Source: Beroe forskalii (taxonomy: Eukaryota > Ctenophora > Nuda > Beroida > Beroidae). From it: a stretch of 64,000 nt of DNA. The stretch covers positions 1 through 64,000 of the forward strand of contig WFMF01000485.1 in the NCBI GenBank assembly GCA_011033025.1. Direction: 5' to 3'. Under the pieces are notes generated by a model. The model worked only from the letters and a program-made list of their open reading frames with translations. It made no database searches and had not been told where the DNA came from. A program made the position numbers and the translations under genes. Position 1 is the stretch's first letter. Each line of letters starts with the position of its first letter. Shown piece by piece: positions 34,783 through 45,157 of this stretch.

Positions 34783-34870
34783 CCTGGGCGTCCAGCAGGG
34801 CAGCATCTGTACTGGACACCGAAGAGAGCTGCACTTCAAGGGTCTGAAGCTGACACTTCTGCTGCGCGAT
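34741..34870 (-). CDS. Coiled-coil gene, exon J (repeat-bearing)
   Basis: 130 bp to the first donor. Acceptor CCCGTTCTTCAG. The peptide begins IAQQKCQLQTLEVQLSSVSS, continues TDAALLDAQAQ and enters the repeat MLSLRAELEKLQ. It ends in phase 1, which exon K completes. Longer forms of 172 or 214 bp are possible by using the donors of repeat units 2 and 3, adding 14 or 28 residues. Which form is used cannot be told from DNA. Confidence 0.85.
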
Positions 34871-34977
34871 CTGAAGAACGGGTGAATCAATTATTAACAC
34901 TCTATCAGTATGTAATTATAAGGACAGGTGACTCGTTTAGTATGTAAACTCAAGATAAATTGGTGATTTACTTTCGT

Positions 34978-35056
34978 GGTTATTTGGTAGCTTTAGGTAT
35001 TTGGCAGCTTCAGGTATTTGGCAGCTTTAAGTATTTGCCAGTTTTTAAGTATTTGG
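34978..35056 (+). repeat. Short GTATTTGGCAGCTTTA repeats
   Basis: Four to five imperfect copies of a 17-18-bp unit such as TTTGGCAGCTTCAGGTAT. Confidence 0.75.
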
Positions 35057-35206
35057 TCAAACGAGCGAACCCCACAAGACTGCTACAGGAATCTGGTAAA
35101 AATCCCATGGGACTGCCGCTGGTCTCCTCCCTTACTTCTAACGGCTCTATAATCTTATAATGTATTCTATTCTGTAGACTGGCAAAAACAGAATCTATTA
35201 AATCGT

Positions 35207-35410
35207 GGCTAGGTAGCGCAGTGGTTTAGGGCGTCGTACTTTCAATCGAGAGGTTGGTGGTTCGATTCCGGGCCGTGCCTACCGTGTTAAGGGTGAGAAC
35301 TCTCACCTAAACAGCCACACGGTTCACTCAGCCGATCGTACAGGAAACTGTGCGGGAGGGTTAAATGAGGAGCTGCCCATTGCAGCGAAGTCTCGGGCGA
35401 AGAAAGTATG
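35207..35410 (+). mobile_element. tRNA-derived SINE
   Basis: The head resembles a tRNA: A-box-like TAGCGCAGTGG (35214-35224) and a perfect B box GGTTCGATTCC (35259-35269). The cloverleaf is imperfect, with mismatches in acceptor and anticodon stems, so a functional tRNA is unlikely. A non-tRNA body follows to about 35400 (ACAGCCACACGG, GGAGCTGCCCATTGC). It sits in the intron between exons I and J. Confidence 0.65.
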
Positions 35411-35550
35411 GATTACACTTCCTTAACCGTCACTGGCTTGATTACTTGAACCCTTCGATTCCTGTCATTGGCTGTTACAGCTGTTGGAATAGAAGTAAAA
35501 CCTTCAAAATAAATTTTGTTGACAATAAAACCACCTTTTCCCGGACTCAC

Positions 35551-35649
35551 GGTGCTGTCCTTGTCAAGCAACTTCTTCTCCAGAATGTTGACTTGCTGCA
35601 AGTTCCTTTCCAAGTCACTGTACTGATCACGAGACTCCTGCAGCTCTTC
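35551..35649 (-). CDS. Coiled-coil gene, exon I
   Basis: 99 bp, 33 codons, phase 0 at both ends. Donor GTGAGTCC. The peptide EELQESRDQYSDLERNL then QQVNILEKKLLDKDST is strongly amphipathic. Its acceptor, CCTCCCCAG, is the end of the last unit of the 24-bp minisatellite that fills the upstream intron, so the real splice site lies within the repeat. Confidence 0.85.
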
Positions 35650-36880
35650 CTGGGGAGGGAGTCACGTGATACGCTGGGGAGGGAGTCACGTGATACGCTG
35701 GGGAGGGAGTCACGTGATACGCTGGGGAGGGAGTCACGTGATACGCTGGGGAGGGAGTCACGTGATACGCTGGGGAGGGAGTCACGTGATACGCTGGGGA
35801 GGGAGTCACGTGATACACTGGGGAGGGAGTCACGTGATACGCTGGGAGGGAGTCACGTGATACGCTGGGGAGGAGTCACGTGATACGCTGGGGAGGGAGT
35901 CACGTGATACGCTGGGAGGGAGTCACATGATACGCTGGGGAGGGAGTCACGTGATACGCTGGGGAGGGAGTCACGTGATACGCTGGGGAGGGAGTCACGT
36001 GATACGCTGGGGAGGGAGTCACGTGATACGCTGGGGAGGAGTCACATGATACGCTGGGGAGGGAGTCACGTGATACGCTGGGGAGGGAGTCACGTGATAC
36101 GCTGGGGAGGGAGTCACGTGATACACTGGGAGGGAGTCACGTGATACGCTGGGAGGGAGTCACGTGATACGCTGGGGAGGGAGTCACGTGATACGCTGGG
36201 GAGGAGTCACGTGATACGCTGGGAGGGAGTCACATGATACGCTGGGGAGGGAGTCACGTGATACGCTGGGGAGGGAGTCACGTGATACGCTGGGGAGGGA
36301 GTCACATGATACGCTGGGGAGGGAGTCACGTGATACGCTGGGGAGGGAGTCACGTGATACGCTGGGGAGGGAGTCACGTGATACGCTGGGGAGGGAGTCA
36401 CGTGATACGCTGGGGAGGGAGTCACGTGATACACTGGGGAGGGAGTCACGTGATACGCTGGGAGGAGTCACGTGATACGCTGGGGAGAGTCGATACGCTG
36501 GGGAGGGAGTCACGTGATACGCTGGGGAGGAGTCACATGATACGCTGGGGAGGGAGTCACGTGATACGCTGGGGAGGGAGTCACGTGATACGCTGGGGAG
36601 GAGTCGTGATACGCTGGGGAGGGAGTCACATGATACGCTGGGAGGGAGTCACGTGATACGCTGGGGAGGAGTCACGTGATACGCTGGGAGGGAGTCACGT
36701 GATACGCTGGGGAGGGAGTCACGTGATACGCTGGGGAGGGAGTCACGTGATACGCTGGGGAGGGAGTCACGTGATACGCTGGGGAGGGAGTCACGTGATA
36801 CGCTGGGGAGGGAGTCACGTGATACGCTGGGGAGGGAGTCACATGATACGCTGGGGAGGGAGTCACGTGATACGCTGATT
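35650..36880. repeat. 24-bp minisatellite with TCACGTGA core, about 50 copies
   Basis: The unit contains AGTCACGTGATACGCTGGGG plus GAGG. Most copies are 24 bp, some 22-23 bp by loss of G or GG, and a few carry TCACATGA. Every intact unit has a CACGTG E-box, and on the minus strand ends in CTCCCTCCCCAG, a pyrimidine tract plus AG. Long open frames across the array are artefacts of a stop-free repeat. Confidence 0.97.
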
Positions 36881-37060
36881 GAGCGGCCTGCAGTACTAAA
36901 GAAGTAAAGAGGAGTGTTGCAAGGAGCAGCTGTGCTGTGGACAGTGTAGCTGATCAGGGACAGTGGACGACGAGATGAGTTCAGTGAGGGGTTCGGTGAG
37001 GGGTTCAGCAAGAAGTTCAGGACGCTGTGGACATGTCGTGGAGAACGAGGACAGACTCAG
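36881..37060. other. Unique spacer between two minisatellites
   Basis: About 180 bp of non-repetitive sequence with GGTTCGGTGAGGGGTTCAG phrases. No splice-bounded coiled-coil peptide was found, though the minus strand is open (PELLAEPLTEPLTELISSS). Its status is unclear. Confidence 0.4.
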
Positions 37061-38490
37061 GAGAGCAGACCCACAGGAGGGAGAGCAGACCCACAGGAGG
37101 GAGAGCAGACCCACAGGAGGGAGAGCAGACCCACAGGAGGGAGAGCAGACCCACAGGAGGGAGAGCAGACCCACAGGAGGGAGAGCAGACCCACAGGAGG
37201 GAGAGCAGACACACATGAAGGAGAGCAGACCTACAGGAGGGAGAGCAGACACACAGGAGGGAGAGCAGTCCCACAGGAGGAAGAGCAGACCTACAGGAGG
37301 GAAAGCAGACCCACAGGAGGGAGAGCAGACCCACAGGAGGGAGAGCAGACCCACAGGAGGGAGAGCAGACCCACAGGAGGGAGAGCAGACCCACAGGAGG
37401 GAGAGCAGACCCACAGGAGGGAGAGCAGACCCACAGGAGGGAGAGCAGACCCACAGGAGGGAGAGCAGACCCACAGGAGGAGGAAACCCACAGGAGGGAG
37501 AGCAGACCCACAGGAGGAGAGCAGACCCACAGGAGGAGAGCAGACCCACAGGAGGGAGAGCAGACCCACAGGAGGGAGAGCAGACCCACAGGAGGGAGAG
37601 CAGACCCACAGGAGGGAGAGCAGACCCACAGGAGGGAGAGCAGACCCACAGGAGGGAGAGCAGACCCACAGGAGGGAGAGCAGTCCCACAGGAGGAGGCA
37701 GACCCACAGGAGGGAGAGCAGACCCACAGGAGGGAGAGCAGACCCACAGGAGGAGAGCAGACCCACAGGAGGGAGAGCAGACCCACAGGAGGGAGAGCAG
37801 ACCCACAGGAGGGAGAGCAGACCCACAGGAGGGAGAGCAGACCCACAGGAGGAGAGCAGACCCACAGGAGGGAGAGCAGACCCACAGGAGGGAGAGCAGA
37901 CCACAGGAGGGAGAGCAGACCCACAGGAGGGAGAGCAGACCCCAGGAGGGAGAGCAGACCCACAGGAGGGAGAGCAGACCCACAGGAGGGAGAGCAGACC
38001 CACAGGAGGGAGAGCAGACCCACAGGAGGGAGAGCAGACCCACAGGAGGGAGAGCAGACCCACAGGAGGGAGAGCAGACCCACAGGAGGGAGAGCAGACC
38101 CACAGGAGGAGGGAGCAGGCCCACAGGAGGAGCAGACCCACAGGAGGGAGAGCAGTCCCACAGGAGGGAGAGCAGACCCACAGGAGGGAGAGCAGACCCA
38201 CAGGAGGGAGAGCAGACCCACAGGAGGGAGAGCAGACCCACAGGAGGGAGAGCAGACCCACAGGAGGGAGAGCAGTCCCACAGGAGGGAGAGCAGACCCA
38301 CAGGAGGGAGAGCAGACCCACAGGAGGGAGAGCAGACCCACAGGAGGGAGAGCAGACCCACAGGAGGGAGAGCAGACCCACAGGAGGGAGAGCAGACCCA
38401 CAGGAGGGAGAGCAGACCCACAGGAGGGAGAGCAGACCCACAGGAGGGAGAGCAGACCCACAGGAGGGAGAGCAGTCCCACAGGAGGGAG
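37061..38490. repeat. 20-bp minisatellite, about 70 copies
   Basis: Unit GAGAGCAGACCCACAGGAGG repeated over 1.4 kb with rare substitutions and deletions. No stop codon occurs in several frames, hence very long open frames on both strands (plus-strand Gln/Arg/Gly-rich, minus-strand Leu/Ser/Cys-rich). With no splice signals or codon logic, I treat it as intronic satellite. Confidence 0.97.
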
Positions 38491-38649
38491 TACCAGTTTG
38501 TTGGTGTTACGTCAGTGTGGGAACATGTTGATATTTTCATGTAGGTTGAAACTTTAAAATTACTAGCAGACCCCGTGGCCTCTGCTCACCGTTCACAATT
38601 TTTTCGCTTCAGCAATTCATACAGTACGATTTTTTCCAAAAACCAATAA

Positions 38650-38877
38650 GGATTTGGTTGTGATGGTTTTCAGGCGTTTTTAAGGCGTTCTTTACTGTAA
38701 AACGGTTAAAACTACTATAACGTCACTTCAAAATATACAGCATTCACGTTAAAAATGCTGCATAATGCTTCGAAAATGTGCCGTCGCGGCAATTTCAACC
38801 GTCGCGTTCTTTTTCATATTATGGGTTTTACAGTAAAGAACGCCTGAAAACCACTGCGGACCATCACAACCAAATCC
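38650..38877. mobile_element. Foldback element with about 50-bp arms
   Basis: GGATTTGGTTGTGATGG...TTTACTGTAAAAC at 38650-38703 is matched in reverse by GTTTTACAGTAAAGAACGCC...CCATCACAACCAAATCC at 38825-38877. Each arm has one short indel. No gene. Confidence 0.85.
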
Positions 38878-39698
38878 ATTTTTGTTCTCGGAAGAAATAT
38901 CACCCTTTTTTGTGATTAGATATTGACATTTGGCGCCATATCGCACGTACAAAAATCGCGGTACTTAGCATTACTGATGACGCCACAATTACGTCATAGA
39001 ATGAGATAAGCTATCGGAAACCCATTCATTTACCTGATTAGGACAAAACCAAAGAGGATCCTGGAAAAGCGAATATGATCCTTAGTTTTCCTAATTGGTT
39101 TGTTGGTTTCAAGTCCAATAGCACATCTCATTAAGAGATGGCAATTTCACAATTGTTCCACTACTGATCACCATTTTTTTTTCAAATCTTTGAAAAATTT
39201 TCGCTGATAGAAAAATTTTTATCCTTGCTCTGGGCTTGGCCTTATCCACCCTATGGGAAATGGATTTCAACTTTTGTGAAGGTGTGAGGTGACATGTCTA
39301 AGGGTCTAATTGGTTGAATGATAACCCACGTGACATGTCTAAGGCATAGCTTCCGAATTCTTTTTAGAGGACGCCGTCTCATGCCCTCTTTTTGGGTCTT
39401 CCACCGAGCCCTCCTCTTTGGTTTCCAATTGTATGATGTAGTCGACCAATACTTTTTGCATCGATTTTATAATTATCCACTTTGGATGCGTAGTAATAGG
39501 CGGGCATAAGGTGCATAAAATGAAAAATAGGTTAGAAATATGGACGGGCTAGAAACTTAGAAAGGCAGTTTTTCCATGAGAGTGATTTGGTGATCAATCC
39601 ATCAAAAAATCTAGCATCAACTTCCTCAATCTACTGTGTAAAGTTTGATGGAAAAGGGGCAATTTTGAGATAGAAAATAATAACATATTTTTTACAGA

Positions 39699-39814
39699 AT
39701 GCAGACACCAGAATATGTTAGAAAAGTTTCATTGCAGATACACAGTAAGTCATAATAATATGACTTACTGTACATCTGCAATGAAACTTTTCTAACAATT
39801 TCTGGTGTCTGCAT
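39699..39814. mobile_element. 116-bp near-perfect hairpin (MITE or small-RNA precursor-like)
   Basis: Arms of about 56 bp begin ATGCAGACACCAGAA and end TTCTGGTGTCTGCAT, with only two short mismatch sites, and the loop is a few A/T bases. The shape equals an ideal small-RNA precursor but also a palindromic MITE. It lies in an intron of the coiled-coil gene. Confidence 0.85.
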
Positions 39815-40674
39815 GATTAATGTGTTACCCCAGCACAGCTTTATGTTTAAGGAGGCGGGGGGTCCGAGTTCGATTTTCGGGTTTTTGATGTTTCTGATAG
39901 AACAGATAACAGAATGCCAGCTACCAGTAGGTTTTTTAACCAATGCAAAAATATTGTTCCTTGCCAAAGTTATGAATTTTTGAAATCGAGGGTTCGCCTG
40001 TAACTGGGAAACGGACTCAAGGTCGGTGGACTCTGGGTCGGGAGATCCCCACAGGGTGGACTCTAGGTCGGGAGCCCCTTTAGTTTGTATACACTACCTA
40101 CTTACCTAAAGCTATTCACTTATACGGTGAATCACTCGGCTAACCCTGATGACAGAGCCCGGATAGATGGTCCAATCATGTGATCTGCTGGAGTGCTGGA
40201 TCATTGCTGAGACACCGAGGGACTCAGGACACAGGGTGTCATCATGTGATGACAATATCCCATAACGCTTGTTATGTTGGCTGATGGGCTTATATCTCAA
40301 TATCTCATGTCATCGGAGGGGATGCGTGATACGAGAGGTTCTCAGGTTCATGCGAGGGCGACCCCATGCTGATTCCCACTTAGGCAACCAGATCCAGAGA
40401 TGTATCCATCAACATGTCTACTACTCCAAAGAACATTTGGACACCTGGTTGCAGCCAATGCAGTCATCAACGGAAACCCTCCTCCTTCTTTCCACCCTGC
40501 TCCCACCACCAACCCTCCCTCCTCCTCTCAAACCTGCTCCCTCCACCAACCCTCCCTCCTCCTCTCAGCCAACCCCTCCTCTCCCTACAGACACCTCCAT
40601 CGGGAGCATCCAAGGCAGCAGGCATGGATCCAGCCCGGAATTTTTTGGGGCGTGCAAATTTATAAAGTATTACA

Positions 40675-41200
40675 AGCAGGGGTCTGGGGGCGGCAGCCCC
40701 CAGAGGCCTAAGTTCTGGAGTATAACGAAATGGCAAGTCAATAGTGCTTGGGCATTGTTTTCAATTTAACAGCACTGTTGAGTAGTGTTGAACTGTTGTT
40801 GCTGTCATACAAAATCCCAATAAACATAAAATCAAAAGAGCAGCAGGGGTCTGGGGCGGTAGCCCCCAGAAGCCAGAGGTCTGGAGTATAAAGAAATGAC
40901 AACTCGATAGTGTTTGGGCATTGTTTTTCAATTCAACAGCGCTGTTGTTGCTGTCGCACAAAATCTCAATAAATATAAAATCAAAAGAGCAGCAGGGGTC
41001 TGGGGGCGGCAGCCCCCAGAAGCCAAAGGTCTGGAGTACGGAGGAATGACAACCAAATACTTAAATAGTGTTTTGCCATGGTTTTCAAACAACTCGATCG
41101 CTGCGATGTACACAATCTCAATAAATATATTTACACTTTTACAATAAAAAAAACAGGGGTCTGGGGTCAGCAGCCCCCAGAAGTCAGAGGTCTGGGAAAT
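40675..41200. repeat. Four tandem units (147-165 bp) with GC-rich hairpins
   Basis: Each unit starts CAGGGGTCTGGGG and contains the palindrome CTGGGGGCGGCAGCCCCCAG or a variant (40684, 40851, 41000, 41161), then AGAAGCCAGAGGTCTGGAGTA and an AT-rich tail. The block is bordered by GGGGCGTGCAAATTT near 40647 and by AAATTGCACGCCCC near 41466, and further out by GCAGGCATGGATCC / GGATCCATGCCTGC, all inverted. Related modules occur at 56.8-57.35 kb. Confidence 0.85.
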
Positions 41201-41544
41201 CAATTGCATTGTGCCTGTTATTTGCTTCCTACATATTCGTTGTTGGAGTTTTTGTTTCGTCTGTTTTGTTTCCTTTCCCTTTGGCTAGCTATAGAAATAT
41301 GGTTGATCATATTACAGCTACTGTGTACTGTTGTATGTAGACAAAGATATCATTATGAGAGGTATTGAAATTTAGAATATGCTTTTAGAAGTAAGAAATG
41401 AATGAAATTTTTGAAATAAGTTTATTTTTGGCATCTTGAATTCATCACAAGCATTAAATTCTTAAAAATTGCACGCCCCCATGCACGCCCCCAAATTTCT
41501 GATGGGGGCGTGTGCACGCCCCCGTGGATCCATGCCTGCAAGGC

Positions 41545-41665
41545 AGACCCTCAGACAAGCAGACATGCTCCTCTACTACGACAATGCTTCTGACGAGAGA
41601 ATGGCGATCATTCTTGCCACCAGCGACAACCTCACCGTCCTTCAAGTCCTCACCCAAAATCTTCT
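41545..41665 (+). other. Possible coding remnant, unassigned
   Basis: The plus-strand reading MLLYYDNASDERMAIILATS, then DNLTVLQVLTQNLLPT, has protein-like composition. It lies just outside the inverted repeat that borders the hairpin-module block. A Pro/Ser-rich frame at 40440-40640 lies at the other border. They may be one sequence split by the insertion. No family recognised. Confidence 0.2.
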
Positions 41666-42276
41666 ACCTACCAATAAGCTTTACATCATACCTTTTCCTC
41701 AGCTGTCATTACCTTTTACTTCAATTGAGAGTATCCCCACGCAGGTGACCGGGCATCCACTTCTGTCAAACCAGTACCACAATTGATCTTAGACCTGACT
41801 CGTCTTTAAAAGCAAAGGTTGGCCTGTGCCCGGGCTATGAGTCATTTGCTGGTAGCGTGGAATACTTTCTGTCCTATTAAAAAATCACCAGATCTGGGAT
41901 GGGGGGCCTTCTGGCCACATCCACGCTGCCCCGCGGGAGACAGAACCTCTGTTAGGTAAAAAGCTTATCAGCGGGATCCTGTTTTCTCGCGGGCATATTG
42001 GAGATCTCAGCTCTGATAGTGATTTTGGGACTCTGAGGTTTAGAATTTTTTTTAACTGTAGGAGATACATTTTTGGCGAATTACGTTAGGAATTCGTGCA
42101 CGCACTGCTATTACAGGTTAGCCTGCAATTTCGAAAATTCATTACTTTGGCTAGGAAAAATATTTTTCATGGGGTAAAAACCTAATGGTAGCTGGGCGTA
42201 TCTTCTAACAGAAACCTGAAACATCAAAAACTGAAAAACGACGTCAGACTCCCCGGCCTCCTTAATAATGGTCAAC

Positions 42277-42315
42277 GTCATCAAGTAAATGCTGTAAACC
42301 ATGATAATGCGATGT
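42277..42315 (+). promoter_or_regulatory. 39-bp dispersed motif, site 14 (distant copy)
   Basis: ACGTCATCAAGTAAATGC then TGTAAACCATGATAATGC. The 3' CRE is lost (GCGATG). About 22 kb from the other copies, inside an intron of the coiled-coil gene. Confidence 0.5.
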
Positions 42316-43047
42316 GATAATCAGTTGGCGGCGGGCCTGTAATCACAGTATATTTCACGGGGAAGGCAAAGTGTTAGCCGTTATTACTTTATTAGACGAC
42401 AAACGCAATATATCACAGTTTGCTCGGAGCACCGCCGAGCAAGCTCTATTGACTAAATAAAACTGAAGAAAAAGTCTCGGGAACTAAAAAATAAAGTGAT
42501 AATCTTCTTTCCACTGATGCCCAGGCCTCCGCATGCTTAGGAACAGCAGAGTTTACTTGAGCGTGTTTGAAGGAAGCTATGCAGGAGTGACAGCATTGTC
42601 ATGCTCTACAGTGGGAGAAAGTCCTCCTCCATCAGCTCACCTGCAGCGTACAGATTTGCGAGATAAAGCCACTAGCGCTATTTACTTTCTTGAGGGGCGA
42701 GGTGTTCACAGAGGGATCCTAGTTTTGATTTCTACTTTATTAAAAGTCAAATTAATTGTAATTGTTATTCTAATTGTAAATCAGAAGTGGCGGGGCTACG
42801 AAATCATTGCATATACTATGTTCTATACCTTTCAGCCATGTTTTCATAATAATTCACAATGCATATTTTCTGAATATTTATAACAGCTACAGTCTGCACT
42901 GGAATCACTTGAACTCTTGAATAATTTTGTGCTGTATAAATTTTCTAAAATGATTAATTTGATATTCCTGGACCAATTAAGGGTTTCGTGCCACAACAAT
43001 TCAAAGGGCAGGGAATTAATCAATTTACTGCACAGTAAGACAGTAAC

Positions 43048-43122
43048 TCAATGAATTCATATGAAATATAACATTTTACCATTAGAATTGTAAAATGTTA
43101 TATTTCATATGATTTCATTGAG
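43048..43122. repeat. 75-bp palindromic hairpin
   Basis: Arms contain ATATGAAATATAACATTTTA and its reverse complement, around a loop CCATTAGAATTG. Also present in the right arm at about 62753-62829. It lies immediately 3' of exon H. Confidence 0.85.
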
Positions 43123-43149
43123 TAATAGACCCACGCCGCTGTCCCTCAC

Positions 43150-43293
43150 CTCAAGCTCCACAACTTTGTTCTTCAGGTCAATGTTAGGGTTGAGGGGGGT
43201 GGGAGGGGCGGCCCTCTGTTTCGCCAGCTGCAACTGTAGGCTGTTGTTCAGTCTGTCACGGTCCTCAACTTCTTTCTTGAGGCGTGTCACCTC
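43150..43293 (-). CDS. Coiled-coil gene, exon H
   Basis: 144 bp, 48 codons, phase 0 at both ends. Acceptor AATTCACTCTTCAG, donor GTGAGGGA. The peptide EVTRLKKEVEDRDRLNNSL, then QLQLAKQRAAPPTPLNPN and IDLKNKVVELE: two coiled-coil parts separated by a Pro-rich hinge. Identical in the right-arm copy. Confidence 0.9.
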
Positions 43294-43853
43294 CTGAAGA
43301 GTGAATTAGAAATTGCAGTTAACCCTAACCCTCAGCTCTACTCAGGGTCGTCGAGTCGAAACGTCCAGTCGAGTCGAAACGTCGAATCGAGTCATCAAGT
43401 CCAATCTGAATCATGAATCATTGAGTCATGTTGTCGAGTTGAGCCGAGTCGCCGGGATCAAGACAAGAAAGGGCACCCTTAATGAAAAGAGCTCTTCAAG
43501 ATAACGGACTGATAACTGGTAAGGAAGTTTGTCCCCCAGCGGGGGACAAATCCTCCTGGACTGCGTGAGGAAACCTGATAGCTCCCAAGACTCAGGATGT
43601 CCCCAAGCTTGTCCCCGTGACTATCAAGCAATGCTCAGCTTATAGATAATTCACGATAGAAGTTTGCACTGCAATCAAGGCACATTACAGGCAAATTCTG
43701 ATTTTCAAAATCGCATAACTCAGACTAGCAACAAGATTATCTCATTCGGTAAAGTTTTCTGGTACCGATGCTCTCTATCATTTCTAGCCAAGAACTCAAT
43801 TTTGGCCATCGACGCCCTGAACACCCCCTTGCCCCCTTAAGTTTGATGATTAC

Positions 43854-43971
43854 CTCAGCTCTGCTTTGACTGATGTTGGAGAATTGGGAGAGTTGGTTCA
43901 AAGTCTCCCGTTCCTGTTGGTGTCTCTTCTCCAAGTTTCTCATCTCGTGTGTCAATTTAGCTTTATCGTCA
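43854..43971 (-). CDS. Coiled-coil gene, exon G
   Basis: 118 bp. Acceptor TTGTAAACGTTTTTCAG-type, donor GTAATCAT. The first base completes a Ser codon with exon F. The peptide is DDKAKLTHEMRNLEKRHQQE, then RETLNQLSQFSNISQSRAE. The right-arm copy has one extra codon (ETLSNQLS instead of ETLNQLS), a 3-bp in-frame difference. Confidence 0.9.
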
Positions 43972-44009
43972 CTGAAAAACGTTTGTAAAATAGAATTTAG
44001 ATCAGATAT

Positions 44010-44085
44010 GCGGGGAGATAGCTCAATTGGTAGAGCACTGACCGGCAATCAGAAGTTTTGGGTTCAAGCCCCGCTCGCTCGCCCG
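44010..44085 (+). tRNA. tRNA-like sequence (probable pseudogene or SINE head)
   Basis: A box TAGCTCAATTGG and B box GGTTCAAGCCC are at correct spacing, with a D-stem GCTC/GAGC. The anticodon stem pairs only CTGA/TCAG around CCGGCAA, giving a possible GGC (Ala) anticodon but C instead of the nearly invariant U33. T-stem and acceptor stem have mismatches. It lies in the intron between exons F and G. A functional tRNA-Ala is unlikely. Confidence 0.5.
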
Positions 44086-44274
44086 CTCATTTTCAGATCA
44101 CCGAGTTTGTATGTGTGACTACAGGCAGGCAGAATTACAAATAAATAGAATTTAGGAAGTAAATATTAGGGTATGAGACAGTTTTTGGGCTAAATTCCTG
44201 GAATTTTTCTTGAGGGCGTTTTTGGAAAACCAAGCCTTGAGGGCCATATAATCCCATGGAATAAATTAACCCAC

Positions 44275-44444
44275 CTTCTGTCCAGCATATCTTGCTTCAT
44301 CATTTCAATGCTGTGTTGCAAGTCAGAAATAACATCATTTGCAGCCTGCACTCGCTTCCTCAAATTGTCTTTAGTTTCTTCTGAGGTTTTGTTGGTTATC
44401 CAGTTGTCATCTCCTTCCTTGCTCTTCAGGATAGCCAGCAGCGT
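44275..44444 (-). CDS. Coiled-coil gene, exon F
   Basis: 170 bp. Acceptor CAACTCTTTCAG, donor GTGGGTTA, which is weaker than consensus. The peptide TLLAILKSKEGDDNWITNK, then TSEETKDNLRKRVQAANDV and ISDLQHSIEMMKQDMLDR leads into the coiled coil. It ends with two bases (AG) completed by exon G. In the right-arm copy the acceptor reads TTTGAG. Confidence 0.9.
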
Positions 44445-44989
44445 CTGAAAGAGTTGATAAGGATGACGTAACAAAGCCAAGAATTTAGAAGCTCATTTTT
44501 TTTAAATATGCATTTTTCAATTCATTTTTATGCATGAAAAGTTCGAGATAGCAAAAATTTTAGATTAAATCTGACATCAAATTTAATTCTCTTAACTTTT
44601 CAATTCCTTTAATCATTGAGATAATTGACATTATTAATTGAATCACTTTGAAACAAAACATTGCGAAAAAATAGGCAAAACGATAAACAAAGTATTGATA
44701 ATACGGGGACATCCCGGGCCCACTTGTACGCCATTATTCCGAATATGCGATTAATTTGTTTACAGCCCATTTCACCGGTTTTTGAAGTAACTATTCAGAC
44801 GTTATTTGTTATGCTAGGTACAACAAAATTTTGTCTTTAGAAGCCCTTATATTCTACGATCTTTATTCCTGTATGGCCGCTCACGACGAAGCAACGAGCC
44901 TATTTTTAAAGACTGCCAGAGAGTGACAAACAATATCATAAGATTACCTATAGATCACGAAATTATGACAAATTTCAGATTAAATGTGT

Positions 44990-45132
44990 ACCACCAAAAC
45001 CGTTGGACGGTTGGTCTAGTAACCCCCCGCTGGTTTGGATGTGATCAGCCCATTTTGTCTCTTTTCAGGTTCCGTTGTCACATCCAAACCCGCGGGGGGT
45101 TACTAGACCAACCGTCCAACGGTTTTGGTGGT
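44990..45132. mobile_element. 143-bp foldback MITE with about 54-bp arms
   Basis: Arms begin ACCACCAAAACCGTTGGACG and end CGTCCAACGGTTTTGGTGGT. They contain a CTAGTAACCCCC block and TTTGGATGTGA. Absent from the right arm of the inverted duplication, where homology breaks at the same point. Confidence 0.85.
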
Positions 45133-45157
45133 GATATCTTGACAGATGTATGTAGTT

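Larger units (their letters stand above)
38491..40670. other. Intronic DNA with two hairpin elements; no exon seen
   Basis: Apart from the foldback at 38650 and the hairpin at 39699, nothing coding was recognised. 40020-40078 has two copies of a GGACTCT(A/G)GGTCGGGAG phrase. Confidence 0.45.

Noticed and set aside
35627-36656. TPSPAYHV / GGSHVIRW repeat proteins
   Set aside because: Artefacts of the 24-bp satellite, open on both strands. The array lies in an intron of the coiled-coil gene.
37061-38490. Relation to the decapeptide repeats of p180/RRBP1
   Set aside because: Mammalian p180 has 10-residue basic repeats, but this array is outside any supported exon and its translations do not resemble them.
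36963-38531. 522-codon plus-strand and about 500-codon minus-strand open frames
   Set aside because: They are translations of a stop-free 20-bp minisatellite. Similar frames are open on both strands, and no splice or start context supports a gene.
42533-42883. 116-codon plus-strand frame
   Set aside because: Crosses the border of the inverted duplication and has no homologous reading in the right arm beyond it. No domain recognised.
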